Positions 11,662 to 19,623 of a DNA stretch of 64,000 nucleotides are shown piece by piece. Both the position numbers and the translations under genes were made by a program. The DNA comes from Streptomyces cinnamoneus (GTDB lineage Bacteria > Actinomycetota > Actinomycetes > Streptomycetales > Streptomycetaceae): assembly GCF_014650495.1 (NCBI RefSeq), contig NZ_BMVB01000004.1, forward strand, positions 1 to 64,000. The letters are read 5' to 3'. The notes beneath the pieces were generated by a model. The model saw only the letters and a program-made list of their open reading frames with translations, had not been told where the DNA came from and did no database searches. Position 1 is the first letter of the stretch, and each line of letters opens with the position of its first letter.

Positions 11662-11682
11662 ACACCCTTGACAGAAGGGTGT
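11662..11682. promoter_or_regulatory. Palindrome over a TTGACA box upstream of the ParA-like gene
   Basis: Perfect 8-bp inverted repeat, ACACCCTT (11662-11669) and AAGGGTGT (11675-11682), with a 5-bp spacer. A consensus -35 hexamer TTGACA (11668-11673) is embedded in it. No obvious -10 box lies 17 bp on, so promoter function is not certain. A protein dimer bound here would block a -35 site. Confidence 0.5.
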
Positions 11683-11823
11683 TCGATTGCCGACACATCG
11701 TGCCGTCTCCGGCGGATTGTGTTGCTGCGGACCGCCGACACGCCATAGAGTCGCCAACCGTCGGCATGGTGCCACGCTGACGTATCTAGATGTTTCCTGG
11801 TCACCAAGGAGGTAGGACGACTT

Positions 11824-12993
11824 GTGAATGAGTCGACATTTGCTCCCGGGGGTGGTCACCCAGGAATGCCTGCGCTGGGCCAGAGTCCCGTGGGACTCCA
11901 AGCTGTCGGCTCCGTCGCTGTCCACACCTTCGCAGCCCAGCAGGACATCCAGAACATGACGACAGCCCACCAGAGCATGGACGGTCAACACGTGAACGCC
12001 ATGGCCGGCGACCGGGGCGGGGCGGAGTCCACCCGTCTCGCCGACTACGAGCAAGTGCCGGACGGGCACTTCTACGACCCCGACGCGGAGTACGAGCCCG
12101 ACCCCGAGTACGCGGCGACCCTCGCACCCGACGCCGCCCGCCAGCGCCGCGAGCGCATCGGCCCCACCGGGCGTCCCCTGCCGTACTTCCCCATCCCCGG
12201 ACCGCTGACCGACCACGGCCCGGCCAAGATCATTGCGATGTGCAACCAGAAGGGCGGGGTCGGCAAGACCACCTCGACCATCAACCTGGGTGCCGCGCTC
12301 GCGGAGTACGGCCGCCGGGTCCTGCTGGTCGACTTCGACCCCCAGGGCGCGCTCTCCGTCGGCCTCGGGGTCAACCCGATGGAGCTGGACCTGACGGTCT
12401 ACAACCTGCTCATGGAGCGGGGCATGTCGGCCGACGAGGTGCTGCTGAAGACGGCCGTCCCCAACATGGACCTGCTGCCCAGCAATATCGACTTGTCGGC
12501 GGCCGAGGTCCAGCTCGTCAGCGAGGTCGCGCGCGAGTCCACCCTCCAGCGGGCCCTGAAGCCGCTGATGTCGGACTACGACTACATCGTGATCGACTGT
12601 CAGCCCTCGCTCGGCCTGCTCACCGTCAACGCCCTGACGGCGGCTCACAAGGTGATCGTGCCGCTGGAATGCGAGTTCTTCGCGCTGCGCGGCGTGGCGC
12701 TGCTCACCGAGACCATCGAGAAGGTCCAGGAGCGGCTCAACCCGGAGCTGGAGCTCGACGGCATCCTCGCCACGATGTACGACTCGCGCACGGTGCACAG
12801 CCGCGAGGTCCTCGCGCGCGTGGTCGAGGCGTTCGACGACCACGTCTACCACACCGTCATCGGCCGTACGGTGCGCTTCCCCGAGACCACCGTCGCGGGC
12901 GAGCCGATCACCACGTACGCGTCCAACTCCGTGGGCGCCGCCGCCTACCGTCAGCTGGCCAGGGAGGTGCTCGCCCGGTGTCACGCCGAGTGA
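11824..12993 (+). CDS. ParA-like ATPase of the scpAB operon
   Basis: A 389-residue ParA/Soj-type ATPase. About 135 acidic, low-complexity N-terminal residues precede the deviant Walker A NQKGGVGKTTSTINLG (KGGVGKTT at about 143-150). LLVDFDPQGALSVGLG and DYDYIVIDCQPSLGLLTVNA are the other conserved ParA motifs. It is not the oriC-linked parAB locus, since no ParB follows. A strong AAGGAGG lies 11 nt before the GTG start. It opens a five-gene set (RHH-like protein, scpA, scpB, pseudouridine synthase) with overlapping or close junctions, suggesting a role tied to chromosome organisation. Confidence 0.92.
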   Translation: MNESTFAPGGGHPGMPALGQSPVGLQAVGSVAVHTFAAQQDIQNMTTAHQSMDGQHVNAMAGDRGGAESTRLADYEQVPDGHFYDPDAEYEPDPEYAATLAPDAARQRRERIGPTGRPLPYFPIPGPLTDHGPAKIIAMCNQKGGVGKTTSTINLGAALAEYGRRVLLVDFDPQGALSVGLGVNPMELDLTVYNLLMERGMSADEVLLKTAVPNMDLLPSNIDLSAAEVQLVSEVARESTLQRALKPLMSDYDYIVIDCQPSLGLLTVNALTAAHKVIVPLECEFFALRGVALLTETIEKVQERLNPELELDGILATMYDSRTVHSREVLARVVEAFDDHVYHTVIGRTVRFPETTVAGEPITTYASNSVGAAAYRQLAREVLARCHAE

Positions 12994-13517
12994 GTCTGCC
13001 CGGTGCCGACGAACTGTTCCGGACCACCGGCGGCATGGGGCTGCAGTCCTCGTCCCCGCGCCGGAAGGCAGGCGCCGAGGCGCAGCAGCCCAGGGTGCCC
13101 GGGCCGGGTGACGCGCCCGACGGCGAGCGGTCGGGCAAGACCGCGGAGCGGGACGGGCGCGGCACGGCCGCCCCGGCGGCCGCCGCCCAGGAGCCGGAGG
13201 CCGAGCGCCGCGCCGCGGACGGGCGTGACCGCGCCGCTGCCGCCCGTACGGCCGAGCCCACCGCCCCCGTCAAGCGGCGCGGGCGCACCGCCAACCGCCG
13301 GCCCAGCGGCCGTGAGCGCCACGACGAGAAGATCACCGTCTATGTCTCCGCCGAGGAGCTCATGGACCTGGAGCACGCCCGGCTGGTGCTGCGCGGCGAG
13401 CACGGCCTCGCGGTCGACCGCGGCCGCATCGTCCGGGAGGCCGTCGCCGTCGTCCTGGCCGACCTGGAGCAGCGCGGCGACGCGAGCATCCTCGTGCGGC
13501 GCCTGCGCGGCCGCTGA
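12978..13517 (+). CDS. Ribbon-helix-helix-like partner of the ParA-like ATPase (hypothetical)
   Basis: About 179 residues. The first 110 are Ala/Pro/Arg-rich and probably disordered. The last 65 begin KITVYVSAEELMDLEHARLV, continue with RIVREAVAVVLADLE, and end in an Arg-rich tail. The short beta-strand followed by two helices fits a ribbon-helix-helix fold such as plasmid ParG/omega partners of ParA. The fold call is inference from pattern. The GTG at 12978 overlaps the ParA gene by 16 bp and has AGGGAGG 10 nt upstream; a GTG at 12990 with a 4-nt overlap is the alternative. I do not recognise a named family. Confidence 0.75.
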   Translation: MSRRVSLPGADELFRTTGGMGLQSSSPRRKAGAEAQQPRVPGPGDAPDGERSGKTAERDGRGTAAPAAAAQEPEAERRAADGRDRAAAARTAEPTAPVKRRGRTANRRPSGRERHDEKITVYVSAEELMDLEHARLVLRGEHGLAVDRGRIVREAVAVVLADLEQRGDASILVRRLRGR

Positions 13518-13595
13518 GCGCCTCCCCGCTAGCCTCCTGCCGTACCGAGCCCCCGGGCCGTACGGCCCGTTCCGCCCCGCACCCTGGAAACCCCC

Positions 13596-14555
13596 ATGCC
13601 CCCAGCCGCCTCCCCGCCGGCCCGCCGTCCCCTGGGCCGCGGCCCGGGCGGGCAGCCGACGCCGCCCGCCGAGGACGCCGCGGGGGAGCGGGAGCAGCAG
13701 CCGGAGCAGCCGGGGAAGGCGTCCGGCGAGGAGGGCGACGGCCGGTTCACCGTCCGGCTGGACAACTTCGAAGGCCCGTTCGACCTGCTCCTGCAGCTGA
13801 TCGCCAAGCACAAGCTGGACGTCACCGAGGTGGCCCTGTCCAAGGTCACCGACGAGTTCATGGCCCACATCCGGGCCATGGGGCCGGACTTCGACCTGGA
13901 CCAGACGACCGAGTTCCTGGTCGTCGCCGCCACCCTCCTGGACCTCAAGGCGGTCCGGCTGCTGCCCGCCGCCGAGGTGGAGGACGAGGCGGACCTCGCC
14001 CTGCTGGAGGCCCGTGACCTGCTGTTCGCACGGCTGCTGCAATACCGTGCGTACAAGCGGATCGCGGAGATCTTCAGCGACCGGCTGGCCGCCGAGGGCC
14101 GCCGCCACCCGCGGACGGTCGGCCTGGAGCCGCACCACGCCGAGCTGCTGCCCGAGGTCGTCCTGGGTATCGGCCCCGAGCGGCTCGCGGAGCTGGCGGT
14201 CAAGGCGATGCGGCCCAAGCCGGCACCCCAGGTCTACGTCGACCACATCCACGCACCGCTGGTCAGCGTCCGCGAGCAGGCCGAGGTCGTGGTGGCCCGG
14301 CTGCGGTCCTCGGGCGAGGTGACGTTCGGGCAGCTCGCCGAGGACGCCCCGGACACGCTGACCGTCGTGGCGCGTTTCCTGGCCCTTCTGGAGCTCTACC
14401 GCGAGCGGGTGGTCGTCCTGGACCAGGAAGAGGCCCTGGGGGCCCTGACGGTCCGCTGGACGGGCGCGGAGGACGCGACGCCGGTGGTGACCGACGAGTT
14501 CGACCGCGAGCCGGAGACCGAGCCTGAGACGGAGCCGGAGGAGAACGCACCGTGA
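13596..14555 (+). CDS. scpA: Segregation and condensation protein A
   Basis: A 319-residue kleisin subunit of the Smc-ScpAB condensin. A disordered 50-residue N-terminus precedes the conserved RLDNFEGPFDLLLQLIAKHK, which contacts the Smc neck. The middle contains FLVVAATLLDLKAVRLLP. The C-terminal winged helix (VTFGQLAEDAPDTLTVVARF) binds the Smc head. An acidic tail ends the protein. It is about 50 residues longer than the B. subtilis form, because of the N-terminal extension and tail. It overlaps scpB by 4 nt (GTGA), implying coupled translation. Confidence 0.97.
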   Translation: MPPAASPPARRPLGRGPGGQPTPPAEDAAGEREQQPEQPGKASGEEGDGRFTVRLDNFEGPFDLLLQLIAKHKLDVTEVALSKVTDEFMAHIRAMGPDFDLDQTTEFLVVAATLLDLKAVRLLPAAEVEDEADLALLEARDLLFARLLQYRAYKRIAEIFSDRLAAEGRRHPRTVGLEPHHAELLPEVVLGIGPERLAELAVKAMRPKPAPQVYVDHIHAPLVSVREQAEVVVARLRSSGEVTFGQLAEDAPDTLTVVARFLALLELYRERVVVLDQEEALGALTVRWTGAEDATPVVTDEFDREPETEPETEPEENAP

Positions 14556-15244
14556 GCGAGACCACGACCGGGCCCACGAGCGGGGCCGGCGAAGAGACGC
14601 ACCCGGGCCGGGAGGTCCTCGCCGGGACCCCGGCCGTCGCGGAGCACGACCTCAAGCCGGCCCTGGAGGCCGTCCTCATGGTCGTCGACGAGCCCGCCAC
14701 CGCCGAGCACCTCGCCCAGGTCCTCGGCCGGCCGCGCCGCGACATCGACCGGGCCCTGCTGGAGCTGTCCGACGAGTACACCGTCCAGGGCCGCGGATTC
14801 GACCTGCGGCAGGTGGCGGGGGGCTGGCGCTTCTTCACCCGCGCCGCGTACGCGGACGCCGTCGAGGCGTTCGTCCTCGACGGGCAGCAGACCCGCCTGA
14901 CCCAGGCCGCGCTGGAGACCCTGGCCGTCGTCGCGTACCGTCAGCCGGTCAGCCGTTCGCGGGTCTCGGCCGTCCGCGGCGTGAACTGCGACGGCGTCAT
15001 GCGCACCCTCCTCCAGCGCGGTCTGGTGGAGGAGGCGGGGACGGAACCCGAAACAGGTGCGATCCTGTACAGGACGACGAATTACTTTCTGGAGCGCATG
15101 GGCCTGCGCGGCCTGGACGAGCTCCCGGAGCTCGCCCCCTTCCTCCCCGAGGCGGAAGCGATCGAGGGCGACACTCAGGAAGGTGTGCCGTCGTTCGATC
15201 CGGACGCACCGGACACCGACGCAGACGACAAGACGGAACTTTGA
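14552..15244 (+). CDS. scpB: Segregation and condensation protein B
   Basis: A 230-residue ScpB, the winged-helix partner that dimerises and binds the ScpA kleisin. Conserved segments are LKPALEAVLMVVDEPATAEH, FDLRQVAGGWRFFTR and LETLAVVAYRQPVSR followed by IRGV-like VRGVNCDGVMRTLLQRGLV. Acidic N- and C-terminal tails are present. The GTG start overlaps the scpA stop by 4 nt. Its TGA overlaps the ATG of the next gene by one base (TGATG), so scpA, scpB and the pseudouridine synthase are one translationally coupled block. Confidence 0.97.
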   Translation: MSETTTGPTSGAGEETHPGREVLAGTPAVAEHDLKPALEAVLMVVDEPATAEHLAQVLGRPRRDIDRALLELSDEYTVQGRGFDLRQVAGGWRFFTRAAYADAVEAFVLDGQQTRLTQAALETLAVVAYRQPVSRSRVSAVRGVNCDGVMRTLLQRGLVEEAGTEPETGAILYRTTNYFLERMGLRGLDELPELAPFLPEAEAIEGDTQEGVPSFDPDAPDTDADDKTEL

Positions 15245-16560
15245 TGCGAAGCAGCGGCAGGAACAGCGGAAGCGGCAACCGGGACGACCGGGGCGGTCGG
15301 GCAGGGTCTTCCCGTCCGGCGTCCGGGGGCGGGCGCGCGGGCGGCGGCCGTTCCGGCGGCGGACGCCCCGAGAGCGGCGGCCGCTCCGGTGGCGGGAGCT
15401 ACGGCGGCGGCGGCCGCTCCGGCGGTGGCGGCTACGGCGGCGGTCGCTCCGAGGGCGGTCGTTACGAGGACCGCCGCGGCGGGGACCGGCGCGACGACCG
15501 CCGCGACGACCGGCAGCAGGAGCGTCCGCGCCGTCCGCGCCCCGAGGAGCGCCGCTACGACGTGGGCCCCGACGCCGAGCGCACCCGCGGCGGCGCCACC
15601 AGCGGCCGTCAGAGCGGCCCCACGAGCGGCCGCGGCGCGGCGGCCCGCGGCGGTGCCAAGGGCGGCCCCAAGCGGAGCTCCACGGCCGGCTCCGGCGGCC
15701 GCAGCAGCGGGCCCGCCCGCGGCCACGGCTACGCCCCCTCCCGCTCGCGCGAGCTCGACGCCAAGATCGAGGAGCGCAACCGGGAGCGGCACAACAAGCC
15801 GCAGGTGAAGACCCCCAAGACCTTCCCCGGCGCCGAGCAGGAGGGCGAGCGCCTGCAGAAGGTGCTGGCCCGGGCCGGCATGGGCTCGCGCCGCGCGTGC
15901 GAAGAGCTGATCGAGATGGCCCGCGTCGAGGTCAACGGCCGGATCGTCACCGAGCAGGGCCTGCGCGTCGACCCCGAGAAGGACGAGATCAAGGTCGACG
16001 GCCTGACCGTCGCCACCCAGTCCTACCTCTTCTTCGCGCTCAACAAGCCGGCCGGCGTCGTCTCCACCATGGAGGACCCCGACGGCCGCCAGTGCCTCGG
16101 CGACTACGTCACCAACCGCGAGACCCGGCTCTTCCACGTCGGCCGCCTCGACACGGAGACCGAGGGCATCATCCTGCTCACCAACCACGGTGAGCTGGCC
16201 CACCGCCTGACCCACCCGCGGTACGGCGTGCAGAAGACGTACCTGGCCGCCATCACCGGGCCGCTGCCGCGCGACATCGGCAAGCAGCTCAAGAGCGGCA
16301 TCGAGCTGGAGGACGGCTGGGCCCGCGCGGACAACTTCCGCGTCATCCAGCAGACCGGCAAGAACTACCTGGTCGAGGTCACCCTCCACGAGGGCCGCAA
16401 GCACATCGTCCGCCGCATGCTGGCCGAGGCCGGCTTCCCGGTCGAGAAGCTCGTCCGCACGGCCTTCGGCCCGATCGCCCTGGGCGACCAGAAGTCCGGC
16501 TGGCTGCGCCGCCTGACCAACACCGAGGTCGGCATGCTCATGCGCGAGGTCGAGCTGTAG
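15244..16560 (+). CDS. RsuA/RluB family pseudouridine synthase with Gly/Arg-rich N-terminus
   Basis: A 438-residue protein. Residues about 5-170 are low-complexity Gly/Ser/Arg repeats (GGGRSGGGGYGGGRSEGGRY type). An S4 RNA-binding domain (LQKVLARAGMGSRRACEELI) follows. The RsuA/RluB catalytic domain carries LFHVGRLDTETEGIILLTN, in which the Asp is the catalytic residue. It should isomerise a uridine of 23S or 16S rRNA; RluB type is most likely. Position directly after scpB is common in Gram-positive genomes. The G/R tail is probably an RNA-binding extension. Start by ATG overlapping the scpB stop. Confidence 0.95.
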   Translation: MRSSGRNSGSGNRDDRGGRAGSSRPASGGGRAGGGRSGGGRPESGGRSGGGSYGGGGRSGGGGYGGGRSEGGRYEDRRGGDRRDDRRDDRQQERPRRPRPEERRYDVGPDAERTRGGATSGRQSGPTSGRGAAARGGAKGGPKRSSTAGSGGRSSGPARGHGYAPSRSRELDAKIEERNRERHNKPQVKTPKTFPGAEQEGERLQKVLARAGMGSRRACEELIEMARVEVNGRIVTEQGLRVDPEKDEIKVDGLTVATQSYLFFALNKPAGVVSTMEDPDGRQCLGDYVTNRETRLFHVGRLDTETEGIILLTNHGELAHRLTHPRYGVQKTYLAAITGPLPRDIGKQLKSGIELEDGWARADNFRVIQQTGKNYLVEVTLHEGRKHIVRRMLAEAGFPVEKLVRTAFGPIALGDQKSGWLRRLTNTEVGMLMREVEL

Positions 16561-16569
16561 GACCTCCGC

Positions 16570-16598
16570 CGGACGGGCTGCGCGCCGCAGCCCGTCCG
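16570..16598. terminator. Bidirectional terminator between rluB-like and DUF952 genes
   Basis: Perfect 13-bp stem with a CGC loop (arms 16570-16582 and 16586-16598) between convergent genes. No T-run, which is usual for Streptomyces. Confidence 0.8.
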
Positions 16599-16603
16599 AC
16601 GGC

Positions 16604-16966
16604 CTACGACCAGAGGGCCAGGCCCGTCGCCCGGCCCTCCTCGTCGCGCTGGATCTCCATCATCCCCTCCACCGCGTCACGGGTGATCCGCCCGAACACG
16701 TGCGGGAAGAGGACGTCCGGGCTCACCCCGGGCGGCGGCGCCGGCTCGGCGGCCTCCCAGCGGACCATCACGTCCAGCTTGTGCTCGTCGATCAGCAGGG
16801 CCATCAGCGGGCCCGGCACGTCGCGGTAGTACGCCGTCGCCACCGCGAGCGTGGTCGCCTCGTCGGGGGAGCAGTGGATGAAGCCCTCCTCGGCGAGGGA
16901 CGCGGGGGAGTAGGGGCGGTCCGGCACGGTCAGCCAGTCGTCCAGGGGCACCACGTGAAAGATCAT
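16604..16966 (-). CDS. DUF952 domain protein
   Basis: A 120-residue DUF952 protein, related in fold to RNA 2'-phosphotransferase/ADP-ribosyltransferase-like proteins, function unknown. Family signatures are MIFHVVPLDDW at the start, then LAEEGFIHCSPDEAT and VFPHVFGRI-like LFPHVFGRI. The ATG at 16966 was chosen over the ATG two codons upstream because TAGAAC (16974-16979, read on the minus strand) is a -10 box exactly 7 nt before it, giving a leaderless transcript. Divergent from tyrA. Confidence 0.88.
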   Translation of the reverse strand: MIFHVVPLDDWLTVPDRPYSPASLAEEGFIHCSPDEATTLAVATAYYRDVPGPLMALLIDEHKLDVMVRWEAAEPAPPPGVSPDVLFPHVFGRITRDAVEGMMEIQRDEEGRATGLALWS

Positions 16967-16973
16967 GGGCATG

Positions 16974-16979
16974 GTTCTA
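16974..16979 (-). promoter_or_regulatory. Leaderless -10 box of the DUF952 gene
   Basis: TAGAAC on the minus strand, 7 nt from the ATG at 16966. Used here to set the start codon. Confidence 0.5.
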
Positions 16980-17018
16980 CCCGACGAGGGCCCCGCCCGT
17001 CCCGGGGGGCGGGCTGAC

Positions 17019-17024
17019 TAGGCT
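17019..17024 (+). promoter_or_regulatory. Leaderless -10 box of tyrA
   Basis: TAGGCT within TGACTAGGCT, 6 nt before the GTG at 17031. No ribosome site fits in the gap, so translation is probably leaderless. Confidence 0.55.
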
Positions 17025-17030
17025 GGGGCC

Positions 17031-18116
17031 GTGAAAACCGCCCTTGTCATCGGAACCGGACTGATCGGCACGTCCGTCGCCCTCGCCCTGGCCGGCCGCG
17101 GCATCCAGGTGCACCTGACGGACCACGACCCCGCCCAGGCCCGTACGGCCGCCGCCCGCGGCGCCGGCACGGACCAGCTGCCCGAGGGGCCCGTGGACCT
17201 GGTCGTCGTCGCCGTGCCGCCCGCGCACGTCGCCGGCACCCTGGCGAAGGCGATCGGGGGCGGCCTCGCCCGCGCCTATCTGGACGTCGCCAGCGTCAAG
17301 GGCGGCCCGCGCCGCGAGCTGGAGGAGCTCGGCTGCGACCTGAGCGGGTACCTCGGCACCCACCCGATGGCCGGCCGGGAGCGCTCCGGCCCCCTGGCGG
17401 CCACCGCCGACCTCTTCGAGGGCCGGCCCTGGGTGCTCACCCCCACCCCGGCCACCGACACCGAGGTGCTCAACATCGCCCTCGAACTCGTCGCCCTGTG
17501 CCGCGCGGTCCCCGTCGTCATGGACGCCGACGCCCACGACCGGGCTGTCGCGCTCGTCTCGCACACCCCCCAGCTGCTCTCCAGCATGGTCGCCGCCCGT
17601 CTGAAGGAGGCCGACGAGACGGCCGTGCGCCTGTGCGGCCAGGGCATCCGCGACGTCACCCGCATCGCGGCCTCCGACCCGCGCATGTGGATCGACATCC
17701 TCTCCGCCAACCCCGGCCCCGTCGCCGACGTCCTGGCGGCCGTCGCGGCCGACCTCGACGAGACCGTGCGCGCCCTGCGCGCCCTGGACTCCGCGGACGA
17801 GGACCAGCGCATCGGCGGCGCGGCGGACATCGAGGACGTGCTGCGCCGCGGCAACGCGGGCCGCTCCCGGGTCCCCGGCAAGCACGGCGCGGCCCCGACG
17901 GCGTACGAGAGCGTGACCGTCCTCATCGGCGACCAGCCCGGCGAGCTGGCCCGGATCTTCGCCGACGCCGGCCGGGCGGGCGTCAACGTCGAGGACGTCC
18001 GCATCGAGCACGCCACCGGCCAGCAGGCCGGTCTGATCCAGCTGATGGTCGAGCCCTCGGCCGCCGCCGGGCTGATCGCGACCCTGCGCGACCAGGGCTG
18101 GGCGGTCCGCCAGTAG
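17031..18116 (+). CDS. tyrA: Prephenate dehydrogenase
   Basis: A 361-residue NAD(P)-dependent prephenate dehydrogenase of tyrosine biosynthesis (prephenate to 4-hydroxyphenylpyruvate). The Rossmann motif is at the very N-terminus (ALVIGTGLIGTSVALALAGRG). The catalytic-region segment LGTHPMAGRERSGP is conserved. A C-terminal ACT domain (VTVLIGDQPGELARIFADAG, about residues 290-361) suggests feedback control by an aromatic amino acid. The GTG start is set by the leaderless -10 box. cmk follows after about 110 bp with its own ribosome site. Confidence 0.96.
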   Translation: MKTALVIGTGLIGTSVALALAGRGIQVHLTDHDPAQARTAAARGAGTDQLPEGPVDLVVVAVPPAHVAGTLAKAIGGGLARAYLDVASVKGGPRRELEELGCDLSGYLGTHPMAGRERSGPLAATADLFEGRPWVLTPTPATDTEVLNIALELVALCRAVPVVMDADAHDRAVALVSHTPQLLSSMVAARLKEADETAVRLCGQGIRDVTRIAASDPRMWIDILSANPGPVADVLAAVAADLDETVRALRALDSADEDQRIGGAADIEDVLRRGNAGRSRVPGKHGAAPTAYESVTVLIGDQPGELARIFADAGRAGVNVEDVRIEHATGQQAGLIQLMVEPSAAAGLIATLRDQGWAVRQ

Positions 18117-18225
18117 CCGCCGGAACCGCACGGCTGCGCGGGGCGGTCCGGTGAGCCAGTAACCTTGGGTGGGCCTGATAGGGCTCGTACGCCCTGCCCC
18201 GTGCACAAGGAAGGTCTCAGACACC

Positions 18226-18927
18226 GTGGAAACCGCCGCCCGGACCGCCCCGGCAGCTGTCATCGTCGGCATCGACGGCCCTTCCGGCACGGGCAAGTCC
18301 AGCACGTCCAAGGCCGTGGCCGCCAAGCTCGGCCTGCGTTACCTGGACACCGGCGCCCAGTACCGGGCGATCACCTGGTGGATGCTGAGCAACGGCATCG
18401 ACGTCAACGACGCCGCGGCCGTGGCCGACGCCGCCGCCAAGCCGGAGATCGTCTCCGGCACCGACCCGTCCGCGCCGACCATCGCGGTCGACGGTGCCGA
18501 CGCCGCGGCGCCCATCCGCACCCAGGAGGTCACCGCCGCGGTCAGCGCCGTCAGCGCGGTGCCGGAGGTGCGCACCCGGCTGACCGAGCTGCAGCGGGCC
18601 ATCGCCGCCGAGGCGCCGCACGGCATCGTCGTCGAGGGCCGGGACATCGGCACCACCGTCCTCCCGGACGCGGACCTCAAGATCTATCTGACCGCTTCGC
18701 CCGAGGCGCGCGCCGCCCGCCGCAGCGGCGAGCTCAAGGGCAAGGAGGCCACCGACCTGGCCGCCACCCGGGCCGCGCTCGTCAAGCGGGACGCCGCCGA
18801 CTCCGGCCGCAAGACCTCCCCGCTGGCCAAGGCCGCCGACGCGATCGAGGTGGACACCACCGAGCTCACGCTGGACCAGGTCATCGAGTGCGTGGTCACG
18901 CTCGTAGAGGAGAAGCGGTCCGCGTGA
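18226..18927 (+). CDS. cmk: Cytidylate kinase
   Basis: A 233-residue (d)CMP kinase. P-loop GIDGPSGTGKSSTSKAVA is at about 17-33. LRYLDTGAQYRAITWW is the CMP-binding segment. GIVVEGRDIGTTVLPDADLK and the Arg-rich LID (ASPEARAARRSGE) follow. It phosphorylates CMP/dCMP for nucleotide recycling. The GTG at 18226 was chosen because AAGGAAGG lies 11 nt upstream; an earlier ATG at 18169 has no ribosome site. It overlaps the acyltransferase gene by 4 nt, part of a cmk-plsC-der operon familiar in actinobacteria. Confidence 0.96.
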   Translation: METAARTAPAAVIVGIDGPSGTGKSSTSKAVAAKLGLRYLDTGAQYRAITWWMLSNGIDVNDAAAVADAAAKPEIVSGTDPSAPTIAVDGADAAAPIRTQEVTAAVSAVSAVPEVRTRLTELQRAIAAEAPHGIVVEGRDIGTTVLPDADLKIYLTASPEARAARRSGELKGKEATDLAATRAALVKRDAADSGRKTSPLAKAADAIEVDTTELTLDQVIECVVTLVEEKRSA

Positions 18928-19559
18928 CCTCCTCCGGTGCCGCCGTCGGGCGGCGGATCGGCATCGGCCTGATGTACGGGCTGTGGAAGCCGCGTGTGCT
19001 GGGCGCCTGGCGGGTGCCCGCCGCGGGGCCCTGCATCCTGGCCGTCAACCACACCCACAACATCGACGGCCCGATGCTGATGGGCACCGCGCCCCGGCCC
19101 GTGCACTTCCTGGTCAAGAAGGAGGCGTTCGTGGGCCCGCTCGGGCCCTTCCTGCGCTTCATCGGCCAGCTGGAGGTGGACCGCACGGGCGCCGACCGCA
19201 ACGCCGTCACGGGCGCGCTGGAGGTCCTGCAGCGGGGCGACGTGCTCGGGATCTTCCCCGAGGGCACCCGGGGCGAGGGCGACTTCGCCTCGCTCCGCGC
19301 GGGCCTGGCCTACTTCGCCCTGCGGTCCGGGGCCCCGGTCGTGCCGGTGGCGGTCCTGGGCAGCGGCGACCGGCGCGGACGCGTCGTCAAGGGGCTGCCG
19401 CCCCTGCGCAGCGGAGTGGACGTGGTCTTCGGGGACCCCTTCGAGGCCGGCGACGGCAGCGGCAGGAGGACCCGCAAGGCGCTGGACGAGGCGACCGTGC
19501 GCATCCAGGAGCACCTGGGCGCGCACCTGACGGACGCCAAGCGGCTGACCGGCCGCTGA
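18924..19559 (+). CDS. 1-acyl-sn-glycerol-3-phosphate acyltransferase (PlsC-like)
   Basis: A 211-residue lysophospholipid acyltransferase. Motif I is [11 protein letters not shown] (variant of NHxxxxD). Motif III is [13 protein letters not shown]. The downstream segment [11 protein letters not shown] is also typical. It transfers an acyl chain to lysophosphatidate or a related acceptor at the membrane. The GTG overlaps the cmk stop (GTGA) and GAGGAG lies upstream. Between cmk and der, its usual actinobacterial position. Confidence 0.92.
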   Translation: MTSSGAAVGRRIGIGLMYGLWKPRVLGAWRVPAAGPCILAVNHTHNIDGPMLMGTAPRPVHFLVKKEAFVGPLGPFLRFIGQLEVDRTGADRNAVTGALEVLQRGDVLGIFPEGTRGEGDFASLRAGLAYFALRSGAPVVPVAVLGSGDRRGRVVKGLPPLRSGVDVVFGDPFEAGDGSGRRTRKALDEATVRIQEHLGAHLTDAKRLTGR

Positions 19560-19623
19560 CCGAGACTTGAGTAGTGGCCCGCAGAGGCGGTCCGCCGATG
19601 ACGAAGAACGAGGAATTGACTTC

